From Diadema setosum (lineage: Eukaryota > Echinodermata > Echinoidea > Diadematoida > Diadematidae): 64,000 nt of DNA. Below are positions 24,252-36,785 of this stretch, in pieces. The stretch is taken from contig NC_092696.1 in the NCBI RefSeq assembly GCF_964275005.1, forward strand, positions 22,663,472 through 22,727,471, written 5' to 3'. Under the pieces are notes generated by a model. The model worked only from the letters and a program-made list of their open reading frames with translations, did no database searches and was not told the origin of the DNA. The stretch's first letter is position 1. Each line of letters starts with the position of its first letter. The position numbers were made by a program, and so were the translations under genes.

Positions 24252-24990
24252 TTGATCTTTATTCTGTTTCATTAAAAAAACATATCATTTGTACAATGAC
24301 AAACTGAGGACAGGAAACGAGTACATGAACATGCATACATAGCATATAATAGCTATAAATGAAACATGGAAACTATAAAAGACCGGTGTTTGTCAGGGTA
24401 GTTCCCAACAGAAAGAATAATAGGAAACAATATTGCTTTACGATCAAGACATAGGACAGGTGAAATTATTACAAAAAAAAAACCAGACAAACATACACAA
24501 AAATTACATTTTCATTATAAAATTAAGTAATAGTGTTTAGTCATATCAACCCCTAGAAAACAAAAACCACAAAATTATCTATAATCATAGTGTATTTCAT
24601 AATGACAACTATAACTTTCTAACAAATATCTTCTCAGATTTGTCTTAAAAATATTTGTAGTTGGAAAATTTGTAACTGTATCTGGTAAAGAATTCCATAA
24701 TGAGGGTCCAGTGTGTCTGAGTATGTGCATTATACATCTTATCTACCTTAAATGAATGATATTTTTACTAATTCGAGTATTATAACTATGAATGTGATCA
24801 TTAGATGATAAAATAATAATAATGATAAAAATGAGGGGGGTTTTCAGCCTCACTGTCAAATTGCTCCGTACAACTTTTTTCATGCTTTGTGAAGAAGTGT
24901 GACATTTTACAATAGAGGTTAGCACATGATCAGGTCTTGCACGCATGGCTAGAAATGACAAATATCAACTCGATAAGTTGCAACGTGTTT
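24252..24990 (-). pseudogene. CR1-like LINE remnant, ORF2 C-terminus
   Basis: Minus-strand translation gives two short frames that together resemble the end of a CR1/L2-type reverse-transcriptase protein. About 24743-24961 ends in DHIHSYNTRISKNIIHL. About 24597-24717, in another frame, reads RHTGPSLWNSLPDTVTNF then FKTNLRRYLLES and a stop. The order YNTR, then GPxLWNSLP, then FKxxLRxYLL is characteristic of this C-terminal region in CR1-like LINEs (established pattern). A frameshift separates the halves. The 3' end reads AATAAAGATCAAGTTCAAG on the minus strand. The reverse-transcriptase core is absent, so it is 5'-truncated and dead. Confidence 0.7.
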
Positions 24991-26354
24991 TTGTTCACCA
25001 GAGCCTATTATGAGTAGATTCTGCTGCTGAAACTGTGCGAACTCAAGATGTTTTCGATTCCGGTTTTTAATCCATCAAACACATCTTAAAAATTGATCTA
25101 TGTATTCTAAGAACAACATTTTAATCACATGAAGAAAGAGTGAGTTATGATATAACAACTTAGATATAATTATTCTATTTAAAAAAAAGTAATATAGAAA
25201 ATATCAGCGCACAGCAGTGCTTATTTTCGCACTACAAGTATTGTAGCTTTGAAAGTCTTTACCACACGTGGCTAACAGTCGTATATAGGACCTACTTGAG
25301 TAATATCGTTGCACTCATTGCGTGTTAACGCACTCAGGTGCGCTTCATGTCTTTGCTCTGTGTTCCTCTTCACACTCAGCATGCAGTAGTTGTAAGTCTT
25401 TGCACCAGAGTGTAGGCCTACATCTTCACATCAGTGACCGTCTTCACACTTCGTGTATTTCATATTACTCAGTGCGTCATGGAACAGCACTCGTTAATTT
25501 TCGCACTCAGTGTCGAATAATAAATATCTTCGTGCTCGGTGTACATCTTGTCACTTGAATCACCCACGTACCCCGTGTAAAGTCTTTGAGCCAAGTGTAG
25601 ATTTTCGTACTCGCATACGTTTAATGTCTTTACCATCGGTGCATGGTTCATACGAGATCCGAGTGGTCGACGTGCTTTTAGCAGCTCAAATTGTCTTCGA
25701 CGTTGAAACATCACACTTGTCATCTAAAGTAGAAGTGGAAACAGGGGCTGCCGAAGGCTTACGAGACAACTCAATCACCGTCCCAAAGTGGCTCGGGGGA
25801 GCTTTTAATAGGCAGGATGCTTCCTGGTCTATTAGTCTTATGTTTCTTCGCATTTCATTTGTCTTCACTCTCGCATCAGAACAATCTACTATCAAGGGTG
25901 CATAACGATCGACTAGTAATATTATCCTGTCCTCAGACGTCTCTCCTCGCATTAAGACCAACAGAGGCTCGGGTTATCAATATTTGACGCCGTCATGAGT
26001 ATGATTGGGAAATATGCACATCAAGATAACACATTGCACATTGGCGCTCTAAAGTTGACGGCGAAACAGAGACAGTGAAGAAAGAAAGAATGGTGAGAAG
26101 AAAGAGGAGAAAAAGAAAGTTGATATTAAACACACACGTGCGCGCGCGCATACACAAACACACACACACACACATACACACACACACGGGTATAACCTTG
26201 GACTTAAGGACTGGCATTGATGTGATTGTGAGATGACCGGAGGCTGTTGGTATTGACTGGCATATCCGACTACCTTGGACTACTGGAGCAGACAATGCCA
26301 CTTTTTCCTCCTAAGAGCAAACCAGGTTAAGCAATTTGCTGGGCTCACAAGGAA
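24991..26354. other. Unassigned stretch including a degenerate repeat block
   Basis: About 25310-25640 holds loosely repeated words (GTCTTTGCACC, CGCACTCAGTG, TTCACACTCAG and variants) at irregular spacing, suggesting an eroded minisatellite. The 131-codon plus frame and the minus frames over 25469-25961 resemble no family and arise partly from this block. A CA/CG-rich tract is at about 26133-26188. Confidence 0.45.
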
Positions 26355-26368
26355 GTTGTCATGGCAAC
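26355..26368 (+). promoter_or_regulatory. Candidate X-box (RFX-type) site
   Basis: GTTGTCATGGCAAC is a two-half inverted repeat fitting the RFX consensus RYYNYY-N1-3-RRNRAC (established motif). It overlaps an ATG followed by a short open segment (MATSILKRDHTW) and a possible GTAAAT donor. Binding is untested and the site may be coincidental. Confidence 0.25.
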
Positions 26369-27082
26369 GTCCATTCTGAAGAGGGATCACACCTGGGTAA
26401 ATAGCTGGAACAGATTTGAAATAAGAAAAAGACCGTCGCGTACCATTCATTGCAAAGAAAGAAAGAAAGGCGCATGTCTAAAATGGATCTGATTTGCTTT
26501 CCACCTGTCTATACGAGACGAACCTAATCTATCTTCACGCAGAGATGACTATTTGTGGGAGTTATCATAGCAAGATGTGTGTATAATAAGTAGAGAGAGA
26601 GATAGAGAGAGAGAGAGAGAAAGTTGTTCTTTTTTATTTCTACGCAACGAAATAGGCAACGATCATATATCATGTTTTCTCGCGGCGGTACAACATTCCA
26701 CAGACAGTTTGGATAGACTTCTCTTCTCGACTCATCTCTCCCTCTCCTTCTCCCACACCTATCTCTCCCTCTATTTACCTGTCAGTCATTTTTGACTATC
26801 TTATGCGATCCATAAATAATGTTTCTACTCTCTCTCTCTTTCTGTCTCTCTTATTCGCAATCCTGTTTATCCTTGTCCGCTGTCTTCCGTGAATATACAT
26901 ATACAATGTCTGCATTTCTTTTCGTACTTTCCTCGTCAAACCCTCTCTACATTTCCGTTCTTTTTATATCACATCAGAAACACTTGAGAACTGACATACA
27001 GTGAGTCACATACATGGCACATGTTCAATAATGACATTAACACTCAACCCTTCTAAAACGCCTTGGTCAAACCTTTTGTCTT
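26369..27082. other. Unassigned stretch with GA/CT tracts
   Basis: (GA)n at about 26593-26621 and CT-rich pyrimidine blocks to about 26860. Frames over them are Ser/Leu-rich repeat products. No gene supported. Confidence 0.5.
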
Positions 27083-27465
27083 TTAAAGGTACTTTTTACC
27101 ATTGGGAGCAGTGACTTAAAAAAACAAACGTTCGTGTTATCACATTATTTTCATATTTACCTATGGGTCAGTTGTATCACAAAACATCCTACCATGTAAA
27201 CAATTCACAGTAAAGCCTAAAATACAAGGAGATATGATCACAATTTGCCTCAATAAACCATAACTGTGAAAGGTTTATTCTAGAAACAATTTTATTCTAA
27301 CTATTGTTCACATTTTTTGTTGTATTCAACAATACTATACATTTGTTATACTGAATGAAATTTTTAAATTGGTTGTTTCTATTCCTAACTCACATTTCAG
27401 AACTATTTTAAAGCACTAAAGCTGGGTTTTTTGTTTCATTTGCAAGTGGTAAATAATACCTTTAA
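27083..27465 (+). mobile_element. MITE family A, copy 4
   Basis: Begins TTAAAGGTACTTTTTACCAT and ends GTGGTAAATAATACCTTTAA. Near full length, with the landmarks GGGTCAGTTGTATCAC, AAACATCCTACCATGTAAA and ACTATTTTAAAGCACTAAAG. The open frame at 27431-27670 starts inside its end and is not a gene. Confidence 0.9.
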
Positions 27466-28340
27466 TTCCGTTGTCCATTTTCTCCTCGAGTCACGAAACG
27501 CCTGTTTTTCACAAGCGTTTCTACCCCTACATACACTACATTCTTGGTTCGAAGTGTGTATCTCTTCGATGTCTCTTCACCGATATATCACTTCAATAAT
27601 ACCGTCTCCACACCGCTTCAATGTAGAAAACGAAATGGAAACACGACCGGCCGGAGATGTGAGATTCTGAATACGTCAAATAAAAAGGCCCCTGAGTAGT
27701 AGCTCTGTTTCCATGCACTGCACCGCATGGGAAACGCAGCGGAGCTGTATCGATGTCACTTCTCATTCAATTCAAATCATACATTCCCAGATCGATGTCA
27801 ACTTTGCTTTCTGTTTTTCGCATCGCAGTTAAAATGCATGGGTTCAACGCATTAATGTGATCGAGGTCTCTATCGGGCATCTTTCTTCTCCCCCCCCCCC
27901 CCCCTTAGTGTTGAGTATGTGATGATCCCCAGGATGATCCATATTATTAATACGTTTTGGTTTTATTTGGTGTGAGCTCCGTAATTGCTTTTACGGCAGG
28001 ACGACACGGCAGCTACTGCATGTGGATTATTGATACCGGCCATCTATTACCTCGAAGAAACTGTCTGTGGATGACACGTGTGTAAATAGGAAGCTTTATC
28101 AACATATCCCAAGACTATTCAAGTAATCTTGACCTCCTTTCCTATTACCTACTTCTAATTTTTTGTCTTCTAGTGGGGTGGCGGGGCATGAACATAATAT
28201 AAGGACCAACAAATGTTTCGTGGTCAAATCTATTACCATTGTATTATTTTTTTTTTTGTGTGTGTGTGTATAGATTTTTTTTTTCCTCTGGCCAGAAAAA
28301 GTTATGCATTGTCCCGAAAGAAAAGGAAACATAACAATCC
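27466..28340. other. Unassigned stretch
   Basis: A C homopolymer at about 27891-27904 is the only notable feature. No gene supported. Confidence 0.5.
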
Positions 28341-28457
28341 ATTTTGAATTTTATAGTGGCCCCCGATAGGACCACAAAAGATGCCATGGAAATCTAGTTG
28401 TTCGATGTCAATTTCTAGTGGCCCTGTGCCACCGGGCCACCGCTAATGTCGATCCCT
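28341..28457. mobile_element. Decayed family C element
   Basis: GGCCCCCGATAGGACCAC on the left and GGGCCACCGCTAATGTCGAT followed by CCCTGG on the right match the arms of the C element nested at 11917-12082 (GGGCCACCGTTAGTGTCGAG, CCCTGC). The left terminus is eroded, so the start is approximate. Confidence 0.65.
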
Positions 28458-28779
28458 GGAAATAATCAAATAATGTATAAACATATATAATTATATATAC
28501 ATAAATGTATGGCGCTGGTCCATACCAAACATGAGAAAGAATGGTTTTACCCTTAGAGGCGATAGTGATCGACGATGTAAGTCCGCAGCTCGCCAGCATT
28601 GCAATTGATTGTCGTCTGGTGAGGACATGGGACAGATACCATCGCTCATTGCCGCGATTACCCCAATTTATCATGCTGTTTTGGGATCTTGTTTGTCCCC
28701 CGTCAAAACTACGGGTATGAAAACTGTGTGTGTGTGCGTGTGTGCGTGTGTGTGTGTGCGTGTGTGTGTGTGTGTGTAT

Positions 28780-28819
<40 letters not shown>

Positions 28820-28827
28820 TTAAATCC
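28458..28827. other. Spacer with GT then TA microsatellite
   Basis: No gene. (GT)n at about 28727-28778 passes into (TA)n at about 28782-28817, right beside the family A copy that follows. Confidence 0.6.
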
Positions 28828-29190
<363 letters not shown>

Positions 29191-29559
29191 ACTTGCGTGT
29201 AAGGAAGGATAGAGGAATAGACAGGGGGTGGGGTACGGTGGAGGAGCTTTTCAAGGAGGATGGCCTTTACAAGCATATGATGAGGGAACCGTAAGAATGT
29301 TTTTAAATGGTGATATGGATATCAGACAAAACAAAGAAATGTCATTGATCCCTCTAATATTTTGTCTAATTCTTTTCTTCTTCTTTTTTTTTTCGTTTCG
29401 TTTCCATATCCCAGTTCACTATGTCAGGCTGAATGAGAAATTAACACCAGCTTTATAAATTGGGCTGCCACGTGCTCAAGCTTTTGCTTATAGTGGCAGT
29501 CCTTCTTCCGCATAATTTCTCAGATAATCATTTGGAAATTTGGTAATACGAGTTATATT
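29191..29559. other. Unassigned stretch
   Basis: No gene. A CTGCCAC...GTGGCAG inverted pair spans about 29463-29500 and may belong to the 3' UTR of the following LINE tail. Confidence 0.4.
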
Positions 29560-29735
29560 TTGTTAATGAAATTAATTTACACATCGATTTTCCTTCTTTG
29601 AATCATGTACATTGTAATCTGCTTACTGATATTCCATGTGATATTACCATGGATGGATATTACTGAAAAGAATCCTGATTTATGTGTGAAATTGTGCTGG
29701 AAGAAAAATAAATCAAACAAACAAACAAATATCAG
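29560..29735 (+). repeat. Possible LINE 3' tail
   Basis: AT-rich sequence ending AAAATAAATCAAACAAACAAA, a polyadenylation-like signal followed by a short CAAA repeat, as seen at LINE 3' ends. No protein-coding remnant was found. A (CA)n run follows at about 29744-29763. Confidence 0.35.
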
Positions 29736-31736
29736 TTGCAATCACACACACACACACACACACAAACACAAACACGTTACGGAAATGAGAAAAGCTGGCG
29801 TAAGAGATCTTCTCACTAAAAAATGAAAACTAGCTCATATTCTATTGAAGCCATGAGCGTGAGGTTGCAGCCCTCATTTAAAAATAAAGAATGTGGTGCA
29901 TAATTGAAATGGCTCCCGTGCGCTTGCCAGATGATGGTGTAAAAAGCACGTCAGGATAATCAATTTGCAAACGTAATCTAGCATTCCACACGTAAAAGCA
30001 AAGTTCGTTGCCATACTCATCATTATGGAAAACAGAAAACTAGTAAGCGCATTCAATACCACCATCACTTGGAAATTTAAAAATAGTTGGTGCGTCTTGC
30101 ATTCGGTACAGCAATGCTACCTTTAGCAGAAAAAAAAATCAAAAACAAAAACAAAAACAATGAAGGTCAAACTGCATGGCAACGGAAAGACGCGACCTCT
30201 TACATCTAATATCGTCACAAATATTGACAAATAAAAAAAAATAGGAAACTAGGAAGTGACTTACAACTGACTAAAAAAAAAAGGATCTTTTCATTACTTT
30301 GACCATTAAGTGAAAGTGAAGCAGGCAAAAATGGAAGAGTGAAAAAGCATTCACAGAGAAGGTATAGCACACAAAGTTTCCATGTGGACCGTTTAGAGTA
30401 AAGTGACATATGATTATCATAGCATGATACCAAAAGTATGAATTTATACTCATAGGCCCTATGGGTGGAAAGGCAAATTATATTCCTTGCGCATGCGCGC
30501 ACACCGCGGCGAACCTTGGCGTTCGTGTGCCCATGGCAACGCGAAGAATGTTTGACAACACACCAAAGCTAGGGGGAATTCTTTAAACCGTGTGCGTGAG
30601 TGTGTGTGTGTGTGTGTGTGTTTTCGTGCATGCGTGTGTTTATGTCACCTTTATTATATCTGCTGGGGCTCACACTCAAATAGCTAAAAAATTACATTTT
30701 TCCCGACATGTGGTCAACATGATGTTGTGAAACCGTGTGGGGGGCAAGTCGAGCCCCTTCGGTGAGATGGAATTTCTAGTAATAATATGACAACGATTCA
30801 CCGTACACTGCCCGAGGCTTAGTGACCTATAACTTGAACCCCTTGTAATGTTTTCCCAACTCCCTTAATATGCACCTCTCCGCATCTCTCTTCTGACGGA
30901 ACTTTCGGCAGAACTTTCCATAAAATTTCACATCACAGGCATAATGGTAAATTGTGAAGTCGTAACAGGCGTGGTGCACCAGTATTATTTTGATGTGGAT
31001 GACCTTTATTACTAGTAAGACAATCAAACCAATCACAAATTAGATTGTCCCATATTTTTTTCTTTCTTTCAATGATGAAAACATAATCCTGTTCAGTACA
31101 AACAAGAATATAAAAAATTAATTAAGTGATAAGATACATTGCTATGTCCCTTTAATGTGACTTCATGTATTTAATAATTGAGTCGTCAATCAAGTAGCCT
31201 ATGAAAAGGCTTGCAGGCATCTTTCGAGACTGCTTTTATGATTTCCATAAGAATCTACCGTGCTCACAGGCCGTGTAAAGTGTTTGGATATTATTGGAAG
31301 ATAGAAGCAGAAATAGAAAATGCAGCCTGAGAAAGCTCACTATCCTCACGATCTTGCGACAATTATGGAAGGCTGTCAAATACACGTCATATCGGTCTGC
31401 ATGCAAATTAATTTCGGATTATCGTTGATTACAAAATTGGTCATAATTTCGTAAAATAATCGAAATTGTCGGCAACCCCAAGTTAACAGATTGCATGAGA
31501 ACGCCACAATTAAAACTAAAAACAATTGAAAATTAAAGTGTTTAAAAATTCATCCCAGTTTTCCTTAAATGTGAATATATTGCTACATTTTTCTCCTCTA
31601 TTGATTCAAGCTAATTGCTAACTTTTCATAAAAAAACATGGATGATTCAACGAAATATGGTTAAACGGAACAACAAATCAGTACATGGCTATACCAAAAA
31701 AAAAAAAAAAAAAAACAGGTAACAGGTGAACTTTTA
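29736..31736. other. Unassigned stretch
   Basis: (GT)n at about 30600-30622. Around 30485-30545 is CpG-rich with CCCATGGCAAC, a half-match to an RFX site. No gene supported. Confidence 0.5.
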
Positions 31737-31836
31737 GATCTAGTGGTTTTTTTTTTTTTTTTTTTTTTTTGCTTCTTTTTTTTTTGGCCTACTTTTTCAC
31801 GATGATTATCATGAAAAAGTAGGCAAAACAAAGAAA
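31737..31836. repeat. Poly(T) and hairpin
   Basis: A GATCTAGTGG word opens onto a long T run (about 31747-31770), a second T run, then GCCTACTTTTTCA (31788-31800) and its near-exact inverse TGAAAAAGTAGGC (31813-31825) around a ~12 base loop, followed by AAAGAAAGTAGATC. The outer words also pair loosely, so the whole ~100 bp may be a small foldback element. Confidence 0.5.
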
Positions 31837-32215
31837 GTAGATCTCATCGAGCTACTTTCGACAAAATTGAAACATTGAAACAGTGTGGTTGATACAGCAT
31901 CCTTTCCATACCATGGAGAATATCCGTTTCCAAAAAGTTGAGATCAACGGATTTTGTGCAATTTATTTTTTAAACGCCATTAGCGATTCTAAAATTTCCA
32001 TAATATTATTACTGGGATCTAAGACTACATCTTGTCTAAAACTTTGAATAAAACATGAGAGGAAATAGGACGCTCAGAAAGTTTGACAGGGATTTTAATA
32101 TGCGCATATTTACAGGGCCATTGCTTGACAAGATATTTAAAAGTTCAGATGCCTTCTGCACGCTGAAAAAAAAAAACACTAGGAAGAAACTGCGAAGCCT
32201 AAAGTACATTCTTGT
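31837..32215. other. Unassigned stretch
   Basis: Nothing recognisable. The open frame at 32055-32273 ends inside the next MITE and lacks domains. Confidence 0.5.
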
Positions 32216-32532
32216 TACAGGTAGACCCTACTGTTTGCCACTGGGAGCAGCGGTTAAAAAAAAAAAATGTTAAAGATATCACATTTGATGCATATTATTG
32301 TGTAGGTCAGTTGTATCACGAAACATCCTACCATGTAAAAATTTCGCAATAAAGGCTAAAATATAAGGAGATATAACTATTTTTCTCACTAAACCATAAC
32401 TGTCAAGATTGTTCACATTTTGTATGTTTAACAATACATAACATTAATTACAATGATTCGATTTTTTACATCGGTTGTTTCTATCTCTAACTCACATTTT
32501 AGAACTATCTTCAAATAGTAAATAATGCCTTT
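32216..32532 (+). mobile_element. MITE family A, copy 5, internally deleted
   Basis: Recognised from TTTGCCACTGGGAGCAG, GTAGGTCAGTTGTATCACG, AAACATCCTACCATGTAAAA and AGTAAATAATGCCTTTGA. About 40 bp are missing after ACCATAACTGT and about 35 bp before the 3' end. The left end is decayed (GGTAGACCCTACTG). Confidence 0.82.
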
Positions 32533-34343
32533 GATCAAATCTGACCCGTCCCTTCACGCACACACATACATACACATATACGGTTTTTAATGGTTTTTTT
32601 TTTTCCATTACTATTCAATAATACAAAGGGAACATCATAAATTTTGCACTGCTGTAACAAAGTAAAATTTGGGTAGAAGTAACAAAAGAATCAAATCCGA
32701 CCTATATAAGCCTGCAACTTTTTTGACAGATGAAGAAATTATTAACTTGATATAAACACCTATAGCATTTCATTCGTCAGAGTGATAGCAATTGAAATGA
32801 AAAAAGAAAGACACACACACACACACGCACATACAAACACACATGCACAATTTTCAAGAGTAAATACGATGCATAAAACGAGCATCGATGGTAAAAAGAA
32901 AAGGATTCGAGATAGGGCAAAAGACAAATTGCTTTGAAACGATCGTAATTTGAGGTCGTGAACCAGAACGAAAATAACGCATTGCAATAAGCACTATCAA
33001 AATCTCAGACATCAGCTGTTTTTACGAGTTTGACCCATGGAACGAAAGCACGTGTCGACATTTCAATAACGTGTAGGATATAAAACTTTTTTTTTTCTTT
33101 GTCTGTCATCTTCCTTGGTATATATCTGTGTAGTCAGTGTAGATGTCTGTCTGTTGTTAAGCCAGCTTCTTTCAAGCTCAAAAAAAAAACACAAACAAAC
33201 AAACAAAAACACCGTGCCCCTCCCACTATTCTAACTTTTTTTTCTTTTGTTTTTGAGGAGGGGGAGGAGACGACTTATAAAAGTTTTCATAGTAAAGCTC
33301 TTCTTATTTGTAAGTAACACCTCACCGCTAAGAAAAATAAGGGCTGGTATCATTTCTTTTTTTCTTTTTTTTTTTTTTTTGAAGTGTCCGAAGTGGTGAG
33401 AGATTAGGGATGTAGAATATCTTTATTTAAAAGTGACAGATTTGTGAGCGAGTGATCATCAGCCGACAAAGGGATAAAAATGTAGATTTAAAACAAGAGT
33501 ACATCATACTCTTTCTAAACAGATTTCACACCTCTTATCGCTTGAATGATATGCCTATGATCTCCCTCTCCCTGGAAATCCAGCAAAGAAATCCTCTGAA
33601 TATGCAGCGTAATCTGTGTGAGTTCTTCTTGAATTCAGGCATTGTTATTGACCGCTATCTAATGCGAGATTTTGCAGCGCTGTGTCATTTTATTAGCGAG
33701 GATCTCGAAAGCTGTACGCTGAAGATGTGCATAATGCTCAAGGCAGAGTTTTTAAACTCTATGGAAAATGTCAAAAAAAAAAACCAACAACTCATCAAAG
33801 ACACTCACAGTTAAATTCCGTCAGACAAGCCCGAAATTACATCCGGGTAATCCACGCACCGCTCTTGCCCATAAATCAATAAACTGATGCAGTATCCAGA
33901 CGCACTGAATTCTTTTCCTATATTCTGATATTCGTGACATGCATTACCCTTCGTTTCAGGGCGCCACGTCATTCCACACACAAGTTCATGTCCATGTGTA
34001 TTTACATTTACATTTCGTGGCAATGTGTGGTTAAGGTTTTTGGCGAATACAAGTGTATTGTGAAATTATCGAGCTCTCCACACTGTAAAAGGTCAAATTT
34101 TCTACTTTCAAATCACATGAAGCCACGCTCATGAATGTTTTATTACAACGTCATGCCATTAAACTCCTGCACTGTCAGCGTCACTGTAAACTGAAATTGG
34201 TGATTTGTTCAAGGTACACTATATTACACAGATATGACATTCCCTACAAGGCGAGGAAATTATATTTCCTTTATATATTTCACTTGTACTTGAAAGAACA
34301 ATGGCGGTTATATGCCAGCAACTTTACGAGTTGTGCATGTAAT
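32533..34343. other. Unassigned stretch
   Basis: Several A and T homopolymers. A 120-codon plus frame at 33452-33814 is the longest non-repetitive one, but it shows no recognisable domain and no splice or promoter context, so I do not call it a gene. Confidence 0.45.
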
Positions 34344-34390
34344 CAGTTCAATTCAAATCAAACTTTATTTCATTTTTCGAAAAGAACATA
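34344..34390 (-). repeat. Possible LINE 3' tail, minus strand
   Basis: TTCAATTCAAATCAAACTTT then ATTTC on plus reads on minus as GAAATAAAG followed by a TTTGATTTGAATTGAA tail, matching the style of the CR1-like 3' ends at 17.2 and 41.8 kb. No coding remnant was found upstream on minus. Confidence 0.4.
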
Positions 34391-35458
34391 AAATTTCACT
34401 TTCTTTGGTAACAGAGAATAAGGTTGCATATTCAAAACAAAGTAAATTGAAATTGGATATAATTCTGAAACCTTGGGGTAACAAATACGTTGTCATGAAA
34501 ATTGACTGACTGAAGTGATAACGACGATATAACAATACGCAAAACATCGAAAAATGGAGGGACCCACTAAAAAGACAAAGCTTGTAGAATGTGGGCCCCT
34601 CAGGTGCAGAATGTCAAATAGAAATATGAACTGAAGCAGAAAAGGGGGGAAAAGGCTTGGAAAAAGTCAGGAAAAAAGTCTAAAAAGTGTAAAAAGAAAA
34701 GTCTGGAAGCCCTCTAAGAAGACAGAGTAACAAACAGACACACATACACACGCGAATAAACATTTAACGAGACTGGGACGACGACAAGACTAATATAACA
34801 GGAAGACAATACGACGGACAGAAAGGCAAAACAGATCCAGCGATCCTCGACAGAAATATATCGAAAAAATAATGGGATGCGTGTAAAGGATACGGAAATG
34901 TAGAGAAATAGAGAGAAAATAGAAGTAACATAATCATGGTAATTGAGAATCAGAATGAAAGTGAAAATCTGGACAGATTACAGTGGTACCATTACCACTT
35001 GACGAGTCATTTTGGGTCACAAACGTCATTCGCACTGGATTGAAGACATCAGTTGGTGTTTCATTCTTTTGTTTCCTTCCTCCAATCAAAATTTTCAAGG
35101 CTTTTCGAAACAACAGTGTTTTGAATCGAATAGAACACATCAGCTGCAGATGGATTTTCTCTACTCTTTTCCCCTCGAATCAACTTGATATGGCCACATT
35201 TTAACTGCCCGTCCAGCCTATCTATTTCTCTACCGCCATTATCTTCCCCTCAATAATACACAAATTGTATGTACAAATAGAGATGAAAGCACCACAATGC
35301 ATTCATCGTTAACGCTTTTAGCGCAGATGGTGACAGAAAGTCGAATTCGCCCCATGTGAAACTGATGTCTTGGAAGTGCAAACATATCACCTTCGATCGT
35401 CTGGCCTCACTTAGACCAAACTAGAATTCAAGGAGAGATGATGTTAATCTCTCTCCCT

Positions 35459-35521
<63 letters not shown>

Positions 35522-36158
35522 TGCCCTGCATTACAAACTGTCAACTTACCGATCTTCAACGTTAAACGTTTACCCCTCTAGTCACTTTCAAGCACGGCAA
35601 ATCATATTAGACGACAGTCGGTTGAGAAGCCTTCGGACACACGAGTAACTCATAGAAACCTCATGACGTGGTGTGGCACTTTTATTTTGCTTCTTTACTT
35701 GCTATTCAAATGTCCATTTCATTTTCCAACTCCATCCATCCCCTTCCACACACACACACACACACATGGTCAACATATAGGCCTACATTCCAGACAAGTA
35801 AGAATTCATGTTATTACATCAGCTTCTGAGCCTCTAAACGCACTACAAACAGTGTTTCTCGGCAGATACCTCATATTTCACATGGATCTGCTCTCTTTCT
35901 TGTTTGCATTCGACAATCACTTGCGCATTCAATTCCTGACATGTTTACAGTTTACTTGTAAAGTGTGGAATATGCGAAAAAAAATACAACAAACGAACAT
36001 ATAAACAATTAAGATGCAAGGGCCGGATGCAAGATTTCTAAGGTGTCACTGTCGTGTTCGACAGCCCTGGGTCCGAACTGACCCATTTTTGGTCATTCCC
36101 GACGAGCAATAAGAGTCCGGATTTATTACCGAACCCACATTTATTGTGATCAGCCTGA
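34391..36158. other. Unassigned stretch with CT array
   Basis: (CT)n at about 35467-35518 preceded by a C run, and (CA)n at about 35748-35765. No gene supported. Confidence 0.5.
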
Positions 36159-36183
36159 CCAAGGAGGTATGATACCTCCTTGG
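36159..36183. repeat. 25 bp palindrome CCAAGGAGGTAT/ATACCTCCTTGG
   Basis: Two 12-base arms around a single central base, perfectly complementary. It resembles the AGGGAGGT palindrome at 58213-58240 and the ends of the 5531-5778 element. It may be a remnant consisting of two fused terminal repeats. Confidence 0.6.
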
Positions 36184-36750
36184 CCTGACCAGCACGTACG
36201 AGTATTAAACAAAAACATTCGTCTGCATTCTTACACTGCATGGAGATTTATAAGACTGGCCAACAGTTTTATTTTACGTTTTTCGGCGTCACACCGACCT
36301 GGATATGACTGAAGGTTTGTGACTACGTCTAAAATTCAGCAATCTGTCCCAAGTGTACGAACTCTGCAGGTGTTTGACCGTAATTGGTCGCAAGTCCAAT
36401 GTCCAATGATCTCTGACGATTTCTTGTCAGGAGATTCAGCGATTAGGTTACTACAACTGCCACGAGCGGCAGAATTACGAATCTTTTGGGAAATTGCCAT
36501 TATTTGAGCGTATCATCCAATCACGGGTCGCCTTAAAACAAACTGAGCGTGAAATGTACACATCCCCATCTTCAACTACGCAACAGTCCCCTCACCTTAC
36601 CCTAATCTTACAATTAACATATAACTTTCATCTACATCTTAAACGTAATCCTTCAATCAGCCTTCCAGGAAACGGGAATAAGAGTCCAATAATTTGATCT
36701 ACCATAGTGTATATAGGCTCTCCGTAAGAGACATATTATAATTATGCTCC

Positions 36751-36785
<35 letters not shown>

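Noticed and set aside
25510..25905. 131-codon plus-strand frame
   Set aside because: Partly built on the degenerate repeat block; no similarity to a known family and no splice evidence.
26361..26395. Short first exon MATSILKRDHTW with GTAAAT donor
   Set aside because: Too short and the donor is weak; reported only as context for the X-box.
33452..33814. 120-codon plus-strand frame with protein-like composition
   Set aside because: Considered as a gene, but no family, promoter, Kozak context or splice borders could be supported.
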